Positions 1 to 10,493 of a DNA stretch of 64,000 nucleotides are shown here, in pieces (position 1 is the stretch's first letter; every line of letters starts with the position of its first letter). The notes beneath the pieces were generated by a model. That model saw only the letters and a program-made list of their open reading frames with translations, searched no databases and was not told where the DNA came from. Origin of the DNA: Acinetobacter brisouisimilis (GTDB lineage Bacteria > Pseudomonadota > Gammaproteobacteria > Pseudomonadales > Moraxellaceae); contig NZ_KB851219.1 in the NCBI RefSeq assembly GCF_000368265.1, forward strand, positions 1,853,515 to 1,917,514, given 5' to 3'. The position numbers and the translations under genes were made by a program.

Positions 1-1037
1 TTCCGAATGCCAACCATGAACAAGCGCTAGAGACCTTGCTAGAACGTCTTTCTCATTATAATCCACAAGCGATTGGTCACCGTGTCGTACACGGCGGGAC
101 TTTAACCAAAGCGCATTTATTAACACCAGATATTATTCAGCGTATTCGTGAAGCAACTCCGCTTGCGCCATTACATAACCCTGCCCACTTGGTTGGGATT
201 GAAGCAACTATGCGTTTGTTCCCTGAACTACCACAAGTTGCAGTATTTGATACCGCATTCCACCAAACTATGCCAGCACATGCCTACCGCTATGCTGTAC
301 CAAAATTCTTATTTACCGACCATAACGTGCGTCGCTATGGTTTCCACGGTACTAGCCATGCCTACGTTTCAGAACGTGGTTCTGAGCTTGCTGGCAGCCT
401 GAAACAAGGTGGTTGGTTAACTGCACACCTAGGCAATGGTAGCTCAACCTGCGCGATCTGGAATGGCCAAAGCGTCGATACTTCTATGGGACTTACTCCA
501 CTTGAAGGTGTGGTTATGGGTACGCGTAGTGGTGATGTTGACCCAAGTATTCATAGCTTCCTGGCAAGCAACCTCGGTTGGGACATTTTCAAAATTGATA
601 AAATGCTCAACAAGGAAAGCGGCTTACTTGGTCTATCGAACAATCTTTCAAATGACATGCGCACCTTGATCGAAGCTTCTGAACAAGGCAATGAAGATGC
701 TACTTTAGCCATTGAAGTGTTCTGCTACCGTTTGGCAAAATCTTTAGCAGCACTGAGCTGTGGCCTACCACGTATTGATGGTTTATTCTTCACAGGTGGT
801 ATTGGTGAAAACTCAGCGTATATTCGTGAAAAAACCATGGCATATTTGCCGCACTTTGGTTTCAATCTCGACAAAGAGAAAAACAATACTCTAAAACGTG
901 GTACTGAAGGCCGTATCGATGCAGGCGCAGGTCCTCAAATCTGGGTTATCCCAACTGATGAGGAAGGCCGTATCGCAAAAGAAACCGAGCACGTCGTAGA
1001 ACAGCTTAGCCGTGAGGCAAACGCAGCGATTGCTTAA
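1..1037 (+). CDS. ackA: Acetate kinase, 5' end cut by the window
   Basis: Catalyses reversible transfer of phosphate between ATP and acetate, giving acetyl phosphate in the cytoplasm; with the next gene, pta, it forms the acetate/acetyl-CoA pathway. The reading frame is open from base 3, so the gene begins upstream of the window; the TTG at 36 is internal. About 344 codons are present and the family is usually near 400, so roughly the first 50 residues are missing. Family motifs are clear: [28 protein letters not shown] and FTGGIGENS. The stop lies 27 bases before the pta start, which suggests one transcript. Confidence 0.96.
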   Translation, partial: PNANHEQALETLLERLSHYNPQAIGHRVVHGGTLTKAHLLTPDIIQRIREATPLAPLHNPAHLVGIEATMRLFPELPQVAVFDTAFHQTMPAHAYRYAVPKFLFTDHNVRRYGFHGTSHAYVSERGSELAGSLKQGGWLTAHLGNGSSTCAIWNGQSVDTSMGLTPLEGVVMGTRSGDVDPSIHSFLASNLGWDIFKIDKMLNKESGLLGLSNNLSNDMRTLIEASEQGNEDATLAIEVFCYRLAKSLAALSCGLPRIDGLFFTGGIGENSAYIREKTMAYLPHFGFNLDKEKNNTLKRGTEGRIDAGAGPQIWVIPTDEEGRIAKETEHVVEQLSREANAAIA

Positions 1038-1064
1038 TCAATAAAATTACAATCAGGTGTTTTT

Positions 1065-3227
1065 ATGAATACCCTTCTTCTTATTCCAACCGAGGAAAGC
1101 GTGGGTTTAACCTCCGCTTGCCTCGGCATGATTTATGCACTGGACTGTAGCGGCATTAAAGCAGGTTTTTTCAAACCTTTTTGTCAGGAACAAGACCAGC
1201 ACCATAACCGTACAGCCGCTTTATATGCACAGCTTTTTCAAACACAAGCCACACCATCAATTACGCATCGGCAGATCTTAAATTCGATCAACTCAGGTGA
1301 AATTGATGAATTACTGGAAGATGCAGTTCGGCTGCATCGTGAAGTAGCGAAACAGCATAAAGTCATTATTGTCGAAGGCTTACTGGCAACTACCGAAGAT
1401 TATTTTGCCAATGAGCTTAATGCACAGCTCGCAAAAGCGCTCGATGCCAAAGTCGTTTTGGTGAGCAAAGCCGATTTAAATCAGCCAAGACAAACTGCAG
1501 AAAAAATTGAAGCGAGCTTACGTCACTTTGGCGGTGTAGAAAGCAAACGTGCTGCAGGCGTGCTATTTATGCGTACCAAAGGCTTGGCTGAAAGTGCAGC
1601 ACAAATTCCAGTGGCACTCGATACATCACTACGCCTTGAAAAAGAAATTACCGAGTTCACTACTCAGCTACAAAAATTCAATCGTTATATTGGTACAACA
1701 GCACTCCCTATAGTGGGTCTAGTTCCATTTAGCAATACCCTCAGCGTGCCACGTACCCTTGATATTGCAAGCAGCATCAAGGCAACATGGATTAATCTAG
1801 GAAATGCCGCTAAACGTCGCGTGCTGCACACGAGTCTAATTGCATCTAGCATTGAACATGAACTGAATAAATTTGTCGCAGGTGAGCTAATTATCAGCGC
1901 ATCTGAACGCATTGATGTAATTTTGGCAGCCAGCCTTGCAACGCAAAATGGCGTGCCAGTTGCAGGTTTAATTCTGACTGAACGTGAAGCGCCAAATGCA
2001 CAGGTTTTAGAGTTTTGTAAATCGGCAACCCAGCAGGGCTTACCGATTTTACATACCTCACTCAATACACTAGAAACCGCGCAGCGCCTCGCAAGCCTGA
2101 GCAATGAAGTTCCAACCAATGATTTAGAACGAGCAGAGCAAGTGACTCGTTTTGTTTCAAGCCATCTTGATCCAAAATGGTTAACTCAACACAGTGAAGC
2201 TGCAACCCAATCACGCTTATCTCCTTCGGCTTTCCGTTACGAGTTGGTACAAAAATCAATTGCAGCGAAAAAACGTATTGTGCTTCCTGAAGGTGATGAA
2301 CCACGTACCGTTGAAGCTGCGGCAATCTGTCAGTCACGTGGTTTGGCACACTGTATTTTGCTCGCAAAACCAGAACAGGTTCTTGAAGTGGCCAAAGCAC
2401 GCAATATTGAACTGCCAAGCGATCTGGAAATCGTTGATCCTGACAGCATTCGTGCGCAATATGTCGAGCCGATGGTACAATTGCGTAAAGGCAAACTTGA
2501 TGCTGCTCAAGCGGAAGAACAACTACAAGATACCGTTGTTCTCGGCACAATGATGCTAGCACTCGATCAGGTTGATGGTCTGGTTTCTGGTGCAGTACAT
2601 ACCACTGCAAATACCGTTCGCCCAGCCTTCCAGCTGATCAAAACAGCCCCTGAGTACTCTTTAGTTTCTTCTGTATTCTTCATGTTGTTGCCAGATGAAG
2701 TCTATGTCTATGGCGACTGTGCGATTAACCCAGATCCAACTGCCGAGCAATTGGCCGAAATCGCCATTCAATCTGCCGATTCTGCCAAAGCTTTTGGCAT
2801 TGAACCACGTATTGCCATGATCAGCTACTCAACAGGTACATCAGGTGCAGGCGCTGACGTGGAAAAAGTGGCTCAGGCGACTACGATTGCACAACAACGT
2901 CGTCCAGACTTATTGATTGATGGTCCATTGCAGTACGATGCCGCTTCGGTTGAAAGTGTCGGACGCTCTAAAGCACCGAATTCACAGGTAGCAGGTCGTG
3001 CCAATGTGTTTATTTTCCCTGACCTTAACACAGGTAACACCACCTACAAAGCGGTACAACGTTCTGCCAATGTGGTGAGTGTCGGTCCAATGCTGCAAGG
3101 TTTAAATAAACCAGTCAATGACTTGTCACGTGGTGCATTGGTTGACGACATTGTTTTTACGATTGCATTAACTGCGATTCAGTCAGAACAGCAAGCTGAA
3201 GCAAAAACAGCAGCAAAAGCCTCTTAA
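1065..3227 (+). CDS. pta: Phosphate acetyltransferase, long form
   Basis: Converts acetyl phosphate and CoA to acetyl-CoA and phosphate, partnering acetate kinase encoded just upstream. The 720-residue product is the long, multi-domain form: an N-terminal P-loop-like (BioD-like) region, a middle DRTGG-type regulatory domain, and a C-terminal PTA catalytic domain from about residue 390, with motifs VLPEGDEPRT, MLLPDEVYVYGDCAIN and ISYSTGTSGAGAD. An AGGTG ribosome site precedes the ATG. A strong terminator follows directly, so ackA-pta looks like a two-gene operon. Confidence 0.97.
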   Translation: MNTLLLIPTEESVGLTSACLGMIYALDCSGIKAGFFKPFCQEQDQHHNRTAALYAQLFQTQATPSITHRQILNSINSGEIDELLEDAVRLHREVAKQHKVIIVEGLLATTEDYFANELNAQLAKALDAKVVLVSKADLNQPRQTAEKIEASLRHFGGVESKRAAGVLFMRTKGLAESAAQIPVALDTSLRLEKEITEFTTQLQKFNRYIGTTALPIVGLVPFSNTLSVPRTLDIASSIKATWINLGNAAKRRVLHTSLIASSIEHELNKFVAGELIISASERIDVILAASLATQNGVPVAGLILTEREAPNAQVLEFCKSATQQGLPILHTSLNTLETAQRLASLSNEVPTNDLERAEQVTRFVSSHLDPKWLTQHSEAATQSRLSPSAFRYELVQKSIAAKKRIVLPEGDEPRTVEAAAICQSRGLAHCILLAKPEQVLEVAKARNIELPSDLEIVDPDSIRAQYVEPMVQLRKGKLDAAQAEEQLQDTVVLGTMMLALDQVDGLVSGAVHTTANTVRPAFQLIKTAPEYSLVSSVFFMLLPDEVYVYGDCAINPDPTAEQLAEIAIQSADSAKAFGIEPRIAMISYSTGTSGAGADVEKVAQATTIAQQRRPDLLIDGPLQYDAASVESVGRSKAPNSQVAGRANVFIFPDLNTGNTTYKAVQRSANVVSVGPMLQGLNKPVNDLSRGALVDDIVFTIALTAIQSEQQAEAKTAAKAS

Positions 3228-3244
3228 TCGCCAGTTAAAATTAG

Positions 3245-3277
3245 AAAAGCCATTCAAGCATCTTGAGTGGCTTTTTT
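3245..3277 (+). terminator. Rho-independent terminator after pta
   Basis: An inverted repeat (AAAAGCCATTCAAG, short loop, TTGAGTGGCTTTTTT) is followed by a T run, 17 bases after the pta stop. Confidence 0.85.
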
Positions 3278-3295
3278 ATTGCTTCTGCTTTTATG

Positions 3296-3560
3296 CTATC
3301 CAAATGGATGCCCTGTACATTTAGCATCTTCAACAACCATTTCTACGACCTCAAAACAATACTGCTGCAACAATATTCAGTATTCATCACTTGCAAACTG
3401 GCATGATAAAGTGCCTTCCCCAAACATTTCACCATATCTTTTTATAAATCAGTTCCGCACAGCTTGGTTCATTGCTGCACATATTGACGATAAATTTCGA
3501 TAATATTTTCAGCAAGATGTTCTTGGGTCACGGGACGATATTCCTGTTGTTAAAGTTTCA
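3296..3560 (-). pseudogene. Decayed gene remnant, family unknown
   Basis: No intact gene lies between pta and the fumarase gene, but the minus strand holds protein-like pieces in different frames. One frame (around 3469-3546) reads QEYRPVTQEHLAENIIEIYR and then hits a stop. Another (around 3296-3420) reads YGEMFGEGTLSCQFASDEY, then a stop, then LLQQYCFEVVEMVVEDAK. The composition is that of a real soluble protein rather than chance sequence, and the frame changes and stops suggest a C-terminal remnant. I do not recognise the family. Confidence 0.45.
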
Positions 3561-3686
3561 ACTCATTTTTATATTTTTACTTGTATTCGACCTTGGATCA
3601 AAATCTCGGCAAAACTGCCCACAGACTGCTCATTTTGTCATATAATTTAGCCCGCTAGCTAACAGCCCGCTCAAGAGACTTTTGAT

Positions 3687-5213
3687 ATGACGACCATTAT
3701 CAAACAAGATGACTTGATCACTTCGGTCAAGGATGCCTTACAGTTTATTTCATACTATCATCCGCAAGATTTTATTCAGGCGATGAGCCGTGCGTATGAT
3801 CGTGAAGAAAACCAAGCCGCTAAGGATGCAATCGCACAAATTTTAATTAACTCGCGTATGTGTGCAGAAGGTCATCGCCCAATCTGTCAAGATACCGGGA
3901 TTGTCAACGTGTTTGTTGATGTAGGGCTTGATGTTAAATTTGATTTAACCATGAGTCTTGATGATGCAATCAACGAAGGTGTACGCCAAGGTTACCTAGA
4001 AAACACCAACGTACTTCGTGCATCAGTTTTAGCAGATCCAGCATTTGGTCGTAAAAATACCAAAGACAATACGCCAGCAGTGATTCACTACAAACTCGTA
4101 CCTGGCAACAAAGTTGATATTACTGTTGCTGCCAAAGGTGGCGGTTCAGAAAACAAATCAAAACTTGCGATGCTGAATCCATCTGACTCAATTGTGGATT
4201 GGGTACTTAAAACTGTTCCAACCATGGGTGCAGGCTGGTGTCCACCTGGCATGCTCGGTATTGGGATCGGTGGTACTGCTGAAAAAGCCATGATGCTTGC
4301 AAAAGAAGCACTCATGGAAGAAATCAACATGGACGAATTGCTTCGTCGTGGTCCTCAAAGCAAGATGGAAGAGCTTCGTATCGAAATCTTCGAAAAAGTA
4401 AATGCTTTGGGTATTGGTGCACAAGGTCTTGGTGGTTTAACCACAGTACTTGATATCAAAATCAAGGACTACCCTTGTCACGCTGCAGGTAAACCAGTTG
4501 GTATGATTCCAAACTGTGCTGCAACTCGCCATGCACATTTCCAACTTGATGGTTCAGGTCCTGCACATATTCAGGCACCTAAACTTGAAGACTACCCACA
4601 AGTTACTTGGGATGCTTCTAAATCTAAACGTGTCAACCTAGACACCATTACTCAAGAAGAAATGAACTCTTGGAAACCAGGTGATACGCTTCTTCTTAAC
4701 GGTACAATCTATACAGGTCGTGACGCTGCGCACAAACGCATGGTTGACATGTTAAACAACGGTGAAGAGCTTCCTGTAGACCTTAAAGGTAAATTTATTT
4801 ACTACGTAGGTCCTGTCGATCCTGTACGCGATGAAGTGGTTGGTCCTGCTGGTCCTACAACTGCAACACGTATGGACAAGTTCACTCGTCAAGTCCTAGA
4901 ATCAACTGGCTTGTTCGGCATGATTGGTAAGGCAGACCGCGGTCCTGCTGCTGTCGAAGCCATTAAAGATAACAAAGCGACTTACCTCATGGCAGTGGGT
5001 GGTGCTGCATATCTGGTTTCTAAAGCTGTTCGTCAAGCTGAAGTGGTTGCATTTGCTGACTTGGGTATGGAAGCAATCTACAAGTTTGTGGTTGAAGATA
5101 TGCCTGTATCTGTTGCTGTCGATGTTAACGGTACATCAATCCATGCGATTGCACCAAAAATCTGGCAAGAGAAAATCGGTAAGATTCCTGTTGTAGATGC
5201 AACAGCGGGTTAA
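3687..5213 (+). CDS. fumA: Fumarate hydratase class I (iron-sulfur)
   Basis: Hydrates fumarate to L-malate in the TCA cycle. The 508-residue protein is a class I, [4Fe-4S]-dependent fumarase with fused alpha and beta parts; it is unrelated to the iron-free FumC type. Visible hallmarks are MCAEGHRPICQDTG near residues 58-71 with candidate cluster cysteines, GWCPPGMLGIGIGG, and CHAAGKPVGMIPNCAATRHAHF-like sequence, followed by a C-terminal domain with VGPAGPTTATRMD and IGKADRGPAA. It stands alone between a decayed gene and two DUF2059 genes and has its own terminator. The symbol follows E. coli usage and could equally be fumB. Confidence 0.95.
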   Translation: MTTIIKQDDLITSVKDALQFISYYHPQDFIQAMSRAYDREENQAAKDAIAQILINSRMCAEGHRPICQDTGIVNVFVDVGLDVKFDLTMSLDDAINEGVRQGYLENTNVLRASVLADPAFGRKNTKDNTPAVIHYKLVPGNKVDITVAAKGGGSENKSKLAMLNPSDSIVDWVLKTVPTMGAGWCPPGMLGIGIGGTAEKAMMLAKEALMEEINMDELLRRGPQSKMEELRIEIFEKVNALGIGAQGLGGLTTVLDIKIKDYPCHAAGKPVGMIPNCAATRHAHFQLDGSGPAHIQAPKLEDYPQVTWDASKSKRVNLDTITQEEMNSWKPGDTLLLNGTIYTGRDAAHKRMVDMLNNGEELPVDLKGKFIYYVGPVDPVRDEVVGPAGPTTATRMDKFTRQVLESTGLFGMIGKADRGPAAVEAIKDNKATYLMAVGGAAYLVSKAVRQAEVVAFADLGMEAIYKFVVEDMPVSVAVDVNGTSIHAIAPKIWQEKIGKIPVVDATAG

Positions 5214-5224
5214 CCGAAATACAT

Positions 5225-5255
5225 CAAAAAACACGCCGCATGGCGTGTTTTTTTA
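5225..5255 (+). terminator. Terminator after fumarase gene
   Basis: The stem AAAACACGCC / GGCGTGTTTT with a four-base loop is followed by a T run just after the fumarase stop. Confidence 0.88.
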
Positions 5256-5340
5256 TTTAAATTATTAGGGCCTGTTCAACACTCAAAAATGTAACATTAC
5301 ACAAGTCCTATTTATACCGAATACCATAAGGTCGTTTCAC

Positions 5341-5757
5341 ATGCAACTCAAAAGTATTAGTCAGATTTTAACTTTACTTGGAGGAATGTTTTTCTTTGAC
5401 TCGAGCCATGCACAGCCTGCATCTCCCAAATCGATTGATCAACTCTTTGATATCTTGCAAATAAAACAAAATACTCAATCCATGGTCAAGCCACAACAAC
5501 TGCAAACGCTCGGTCTAAATAAAGAGCAGTTCTGGCAAGATGTTGAACCACAACTGAAACAGCTTTATCAAAAAAACCTGTCCGAAGAAGAAGTCCAAGC
5601 ACTGAACCGTTTTTATCGCACCCCTGAAGGGCAATCCCTAGCAGCCAAAATGCCAACGCTAAGCCAAGAAACCTACAATGTCGTGGTTCACAACATGATG
5701 AACAATAGCGCTGTAAATCATGGTCTATTTAAAGTCCTAGGTATCGACAGTGAATAA
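5341..5757 (+). CDS. DUF2059 secreted protein, short paralogue
   Basis: A 138-residue protein of unknown function. An N-terminal signal peptide is visible (hydrophobic run ending SSHAQP), so it is probably periplasmic. The core contains the DUF2059 pattern LSEEEVQALNRFYRTPEGQS, followed by AAKMPTLSQE. The next gene encodes a longer protein with the same motif (LSEEEVQAYIRFLKSPEGQS), so the two are tandem paralogues. There is a 149-base gap between them and no overlap, so an operon is possible but not shown. The motif supports the family; no activity is known. Confidence 0.82.
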   Translation: MQLKSISQILTLLGGMFFFDSSHAQPASPKSIDQLFDILQIKQNTQSMVKPQQLQTLGLNKEQFWQDVEPQLKQLYQKNLSEEEVQALNRFYRTPEGQSLAAKMPTLSQETYNVVVHNMMNNSAVNHGLFKVLGIDSE

Positions 5758-5906
5758 TTCTAATTAAACTCAGTTCTCAGGCGTAATCTCTATGCTTGCG
5801 CCTCCCCCACATCCCAACCCCAATAAAAATAGTTTAGACTTAAATATTCTTTAATTACGATAATCTATTCATTCTAAAAATCATTCAAAGCTTTAAGGTA
5901 AACATC

Positions 5907-6461
5907 ATGTCAAAAAAACCTATTATTCGCTTTATACTGGCTTGCGTTTGCTGCTACGGCATCAGTCAAACTGCGCTTGCAACGCCTGCACAACCTGCTT
6001 CTGTACAAGAATTGATACGTCTCTCCAATGCCGAACAATTGGTAAAAGAAACGGTGAAAAACTACGCACCGTATTTCCAAAAACATTCAGAGCAAGTCAT
6101 TAAAAACTACACAGGACATCAAACTCTCACCGAACAAGATCAAGTTGCAGCACAAAAACTTTCCAAGATTTTTGTAAACACGGTAGAAGTGTTTTTGCAG
6201 CAAGCAAAACCTATTGAAATAATTAAAAATATCTATACAGAGCAGTTATCTGAAGAAGAGGTTCAAGCCTATATCCGCTTCTTAAAATCTCCTGAAGGGC
6301 AGTCTATTAACAAAAAAATGCCGATTATTTTGCAACAGACCGCCCAGCAAATTAATCAAGCTACTGAAAAACTCACCCAAGATAAAAAATTTCAACAGCA
6401 GATGACCCAACAGATTACTGATGTCCTTAAACCGTTACCGAAAAAAGCCTCGAGCAAATAA
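5907..6461 (+). CDS. DUF2059 secreted protein, long paralogue
   Basis: A 184-residue protein with a signal peptide (cleavage plausible after QTALA) and a DUF2059 domain; the motif LSEEEVQAYIRFLKSPEGQS sits near residues 112-131. The C-terminus is rich in glutamine and lysine. It is the longer partner of the DUF2059 gene immediately upstream. An AAGGT ribosome site precedes the start. Function is unknown; the periplasm is the likely location. It ends at a bidirectional terminator shared with the convergent clpX. Confidence 0.82.
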   Translation: MSKKPIIRFILACVCCYGISQTALATPAQPASVQELIRLSNAEQLVKETVKNYAPYFQKHSEQVIKNYTGHQTLTEQDQVAAQKLSKIFVNTVEVFLQQAKPIEIIKNIYTEQLSEEEVQAYIRFLKSPEGQSINKKMPIILQQTAQQINQATEKLTQDKKFQQQMTQQITDVLKPLPKKASSK

Positions 6462-6469
6462 TCAAGCAT

Positions 6470-6499
6470 AAAAAAACGCGCATCATGCGCGTTTTTTTA
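6470..6499. terminator. Bidirectional terminator between DUF2059 gene and clpX
   Basis: The stem AAAAAAACGCGCAT / ATGCGCGTTTTTTT serves both convergent genes, with A and T runs on the two sides. Confidence 0.88.
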
Positions 6500-6509
6500 T
6501 GGAACTGAA

Positions 6510-7817
6510 TCAGGCTGATTTTGAGTCAATAATCTTCAAATCAGTTTTTTCAGTCAAAGACTGTTGTGCCGTATGTACACGCTCAGCTTTAACTTCTGGT
6601 TCAGCCTTATCATTAATCACAGCTTCATTGATAATGATTGTGCCTACGTCTGTACGGCTTGGTAAGTCATACATGGTATCGAGCAAAACATTTTCCAGAA
6701 TTGAACGCAAACCACGTGCACCCGTATTACGTTCCAGCGCTTTTTTCGCAACAGCATGCAACGCAGATTCTTCAAACACCAAGTCCACATTTTCCATATC
6801 AAACAAATGTTGATACTGACGGGTTAATGCATTTTTTGGTTCAGTCAAAATCTGAATCAAAGCTTTTTCATCAAGTTCATCCAATGTTGCAATAACAGGC
6901 AAACGACCAATAAACTCAGGAATTAAGCCAAATTTAACCAAGTCAGTCGCTTCAACCTGACGGAACAATTCAGAGACTTTTTTATTGTCATCTTTATTCT
7001 TCACTTCAGCATTGAAACCAATCCCGCCTTTTTCCTGACGTTGCTGAACAATTTTTTCCAGCCCAGAGAATGCGCCACCACAAATAAACAAAATATTTGA
7101 GGTATCAATCTGAATGAATTCTTGCTGCGGATGTTTACGCCCACCTTGTGGTGGAATCGATGCCACAGTACCTTCAATCATTTTCAATAAGGCTTGCTGC
7201 ACACCCTCACCCGATACATCACGAGTGATGGAAGGATTTTCTGATTTGCGTGTGATCTTGTCGATCTCATCAATATAGATAATCCCTTTTTGTGCTTTCT
7301 CAACATCGTAATCCGCTTTTTGCAATAGCTTTTGTACAATGTTTTCAACATCTTCGCCCACATAACCAGCTTCGGTCAGTGTCGTTGCATCTGCCATAGC
7401 AAATGGTACATCAAGCAAGCGCGCCAAAGTTTGAGCCAGTAAGGTTTTACCTGATCCTGTTGGACCAACGAGTAAGATATTGCTTTTTGCAATCTCAATA
7501 TCGTCGTGCTTATGCCCTGTTTGTGACACTTTTAAGCGTTTATAGTGGTTATAAACTGCCACAGATAAGGTTTTCTTCGCCATATCCTGACCAATGACAT
7601 ACTGGTCAAGCGCTGCGCGAATTTCATGTGGCTTTGGCAAAGGACGGCTTGCCCAGTCACCTGAGTCGACTTGTTGACTGGTTTGTACCAAGTCAAGACA
7701 TACGTCCACACACTCGTTACAAATGTATGCGTCCTCGCCTGCAATCAGTTTCCCGACTTCAGACTGCGTTTTACCGCAAAATGAACAATGTTTTTGTCCT
7801 TGAGGATGGTTGGACAT
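6510..7817 (-). CDS. clpX: ClpX, ATPase subunit of ClpXP protease
   Basis: Hexameric AAA+ unfoldase that recognises tagged substrates, including tmRNA-tagged proteins, and feeds them to ClpP. The 435-residue protein has an N-terminal C4 zinc finger (CSFCGKTQ and ICNECVDVC), Walker A GPTGSGKT, Walker [11 protein letters not shown], and the [11 protein letters not shown] pore and sensor region. It is downstream of clpP on the same strand (27 bases apart), in the usual tig-clpP-clpX order. The window also encodes tmRNA, whose tag this protease normally degrades. Confidence 0.98.
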   Translation of the reverse strand: MSNHPQGQKHCSFCGKTQSEVGKLIAGEDAYICNECVDVCLDLVQTSQQVDSGDWASRPLPKPHEIRAALDQYVIGQDMAKKTLSVAVYNHYKRLKVSQTGHKHDDIEIAKSNILLVGPTGSGKTLLAQTLARLLDVPFAMADATTLTEAGYVGEDVENIVQKLLQKADYDVEKAQKGIIYIDEIDKITRKSENPSITRDVSGEGVQQALLKMIEGTVASIPPQGGRKHPQQEFIQIDTSNILFICGGAFSGLEKIVQQRQEKGGIGFNAEVKNKDDNKKVSELFRQVEATDLVKFGLIPEFIGRLPVIATLDELDEKALIQILTEPKNALTRQYQHLFDMENVDLVFEESALHAVAKKALERNTGARGLRSILENVLLDTMYDLPSRTDVGTIIINEAVINDKAEPEVKAERVHTAQQSLTEKTDLKIIDSKSA

Positions 7818-7844
7818 ATTTTCTCCAATAAATAATCTTTTACA

Positions 7845-8450
7845 TTATGGACGTTTAGTTAATACAGCATCAACTAAGCCATACTCTTTAGCAGCCTGTG
7901 CGGTCATGAAGTTATCACGATCTGTATCTCGTGCAACGGTTTCATAATCTTGACCACTATGCTCTGCCATCAAGCGATTTAAACGCTCTTTAATAAACAG
8001 GATTTCACGTGCATGGATCTCAATGTCTGATGCCTGTCCACGGAAACCACCAAGTGGCTGGTGAATCATGACACGTGCATTTTCCAAACAGTAACGTTTA
8101 CCTTTAGCGCCTGCATTTAACAAGAATGCACCCATAGATGCAGCCTGCCCCATACAGATCGTTGAAACATCAGGCTTGATAAACTGCATGGTATCGTAAA
8201 TTGCCATACCTGCCGTTACAGAACCACCTGGTGAATTAATATAAAGGTGTATATCTTTATCTGGGTTCTCTGCTTCTAAAAACAACATCTGCGCAACAAT
8301 TAAATTTGCCATGTTGTCTTCAACTTCACCCGTAAGAAAAATAACACGTTCGCGTAACAAACGTGAAAAAATATCAAATGAGCGTTCACCGCGTGAGGAT
8401 TGTTCAACAACAACTGGAACTAAAGCATTTTCTATGTTTGGAACATACAT
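7845..8450 (-). CDS. clpP: ClpP, proteolytic subunit of Clp protease
   Basis: Serine peptidase forming the double-heptamer chamber that degrades proteins delivered by ClpX. The length, 201 residues, is normal. The catalytic triad is visible: Ser105 in [12 protein letters not shown], His130 in [10 protein letters not shown], and Asp179 in [10 protein letters not shown]; the His-Asp spacing of 49 matches the E. coli enzyme. The glycine-rich SPGGSV loop is present. It lies directly upstream of clpX and about 200 bases downstream of tig, with a terminator between tig and clpP, so clpPX may also have its own promoter. Confidence 0.98.
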   Translation of the reverse strand: MYVPNIENALVPVVVEQSSRGERSFDIFSRLLRERVIFLTGEVEDNMANLIVAQMLFLEAENPDKDIHLYINSPGGSVTAGMAIYDTMQFIKPDVSTICMGQAASMGAFLLNAGAKGKRYCLENARVMIHQPLGGFRGQASDIEIHAREILFIKERLNRLMAEHSGQDYETVARDTDRDNFMTAQAAKEYGLVDAVLTKRP

Positions 8451-8601
8451 ACGTTTATTTATTCCTAAATTTTTATGACTTAAACCATGACAACAATATG
8501 CGCGATAAAAGCCAAAATTGCAAAACTATTCCCTATCTAAATAACAGATAAATAATCGGATTACACGTATTATTCACTGTATTAACAATTTTTCTACAGC
8601 A

Positions 8602-8634
8602 TAAAAAAAGGCGCAACAAGCGCGCCTTTTTTTA
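8602..8634 (-). terminator. Terminator after trigger factor gene
   Basis: The stem AAAAAAGGCGC / GCGCCTTTTTTT with a short loop lies just beyond the tig stop, between tig and clpP. Confidence 0.85.
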
Positions 8635-8644
8635 TGTCAAAGGA

Positions 8645-9979
8645 TTAGCCTTGTTGACGAGCTTGCTGTTCTTTCAACAACTCTTCATAGCTTACCGCTT
8701 TGTCAGTTACTTTAGCAGAAGCCAAGATGAAATCTACAACTTGGTCTTCTAACACAACAGCTTCGATTTGCTGGCGTTGTTTTGCATCGTTTTTGAAGTA
8801 TTCAATCACTTCAGTTGGATCTTCATAAGAAGAAGCCATGTCTTCGATGTAAGACTCAACACGTGCTTGATCAACTTCAAGTTTAGCATCAGCCAATACT
8901 TTGCTTACTAATACGCCAAGTTTAACTGACTTTTCAGCTTGCTCTTTGAACAAGTCATCTGGAAGCAAGCTAGAATCAAATGCTTTCGCACCTTCTGCAC
9001 CAAACTGTTGAGTGAATTGCTGGATCATTTGTTGACGTTGACGGTCAATTTCCTGAGCAACCATAGTATTTGGAACTTCGATTTCGTTTGCAGCAACCAA
9101 TGCATCAAATGCAGCTGCTTTAATTTGGTTACGAAGACCATTTTTCACTTCACGTTCCATATTTTTGCGAACGTCAGCTTTTAATTTTTCAACGCCTTCT
9201 TCTTCAGTCAGACCGAAGATTTTCAAGAATTCAGCATCAATTTCTGGAAGTTTTGGCTTTTCAACTTGCTTAACAGTGATTTTGAACTGAGCTTGTTTAC
9301 CTGCAAGGTTTTCAGCTTGGTAATCTTCAGGGAAAGTAACATCGATTACTTTCTCTTCACCAGCTTTCATGCCCACGATGCCATCTTCAAAGCCAGGGAT
9401 CATGCGACCAGAACCTAAAACAAGTTTAAAGTCTTGTGCAGAACCGCCTTCGAAAGTTTCACCGTCAATAGAACCTTCAAAATCGAAAGTTACTTGCATG
9501 TCCTTTTTCGCCATACCTTTGGTCACAGCCCAAGTTTGACGTTGTTTTTGCAAGTTTTCGATCATGACATCAACGTCTTTGTCGTTGATTTCAGTTTGCT
9601 TACGTTCAACTTCTAAAGTATCAAACGCGTTAACTTGAATTTCTGGATAAACTTCAACAGTCGCTTCAAAAACTAAAGCATCATCTTTGTTTTCAACTTT
9701 CTCAATGTTAGGCATACCTACAGCATTGATTTTTTCTTGTTGAATTGCTTCAAATACTGTATCGCGAATGATGTCATTTACAACTTCTTGATAAATGCCT
9801 GCGCCATATTCACGGCGTACAACATTTACAGGTACTTTACCTGGACGGAAGCCGTTGATTTTCGCAGTTTTGGCAGTGCGTTTTAAGCGAGCTTCAAATT
9901 GCTCGTTAACACGGCTCGTCGGTACAGATACATTTAAACGACGGGCAACGCCCGAAACCGCTTCAGTCGTTACTTGCAT
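8645..9979 (-). CDS. tig: Trigger factor, ribosome-bound chaperone
   Basis: Binds the ribosome exit tunnel and shields nascent chains; it also has prolyl isomerase activity. The 444-residue protein shows the N-terminal ribosome-binding domain with the signature GFRPGKVP near residue 43, a central FKBP-type domain ([17 protein letters not shown], then [18 protein letters not shown]), and a C-terminal chaperone domain. It is first in the tig-clpP-clpX cluster on the minus strand. A hairpin terminator follows it, so only part of the transcription may continue into clpP. Confidence 0.98.
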   Translation of the reverse strand: MQVTTEAVSGVARRLNVSVPTSRVNEQFEARLKRTAKTAKINGFRPGKVPVNVVRREYGAGIYQEVVNDIIRDTVFEAIQQEKINAVGMPNIEKVENKDDALVFEATVEVYPEIQVNAFDTLEVERKQTEINDKDVDVMIENLQKQRQTWAVTKGMAKKDMQVTFDFEGSIDGETFEGGSAQDFKLVLGSGRMIPGFEDGIVGMKAGEEKVIDVTFPEDYQAENLAGKQAQFKITVKQVEKPKLPEIDAEFLKIFGLTEEEGVEKLKADVRKNMEREVKNGLRNQIKAAAFDALVAANEIEVPNTMVAQEIDRQRQQMIQQFTQQFGAEGAKAFDSSLLPDDLFKEQAEKSVKLGVLVSKVLADAKLEVDQARVESYIEDMASSYEDPTEVIEYFKNDAKQRQQIEAVVLEDQVVDFILASAKVTDKAVSYEELLKEQQARQQG

Positions 9980-10298
9980 GGCTTCCTCAATATCTAGTTA
10001 GTAGTAGCAAATTTTCAAAGTCGCCTATTATAAGCCATCACGACACGATATACAAAATTTGGTTCGAGAATATTTTAGCGTCATCTTCTATTTTTCACTT
10101 TTTTATGCCTATTTGATGGCGAGTATCAGCAAATCTCATGATGAGAAAAATTAACCTAAACTTAAAACTCATCAAAAAGTAGCAATTTTCTTCTTATGCA
10201 CCATATAAATCTTTTAAAGTGCAACGCTTTTACACCACAACTTACAATTCATCTGATTAGACTGCAATCTTGAGAAATCCTTCTGGAGAAGAAAGGCT

Positions 10299-10493
10299 AT
10301 GAGTATTTTAGATGAAGTGGGGAAAATTGCGGGTGCAATCATCGCCGAACAAGGTGTTGATAAGCTTGACCCAGATGCTAACCTTCTTGAAAAGGCTGCT
10401 AGCGCAATTGCTGGTTATGAAGCTGCAAAAATTGCCGAGAACAAATTAGAAAATCCTGAGGATGAACAGCAAGCTTCAGATGATCAATCTTGA
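10299..10493 (+). CDS. Small acidic protein of unknown function
   Basis: A 64-residue open frame with a convincing ribosome site (GGAGAAGAAAGG) shortly before the ATG. The protein begins with a short amphipathic stretch (ILDEVGKIAGAIIAEQG), contains an alanine-rich segment (EKAASAIAGYEAAKIAENK) and ends in a strongly acidic tail. No family is recognised and there are no cysteines or signal peptide. It lies alone between tig and the siderophore receptor. Start and composition support a real gene; function is unknown. Confidence 0.6.
   Translation: MSILDEVGKIAGAIIAEQGVDKLDPDANLLEKAASAIAGYEAAKIAENKLENPEDEQQASDDQS

Noticed and set aside
3267..3503. Plus-strand open frame of 78 codons
   Set aside because: It starts inside a terminator and lies over the minus-strand gene remnant; no ribosome site and the translation looks random.
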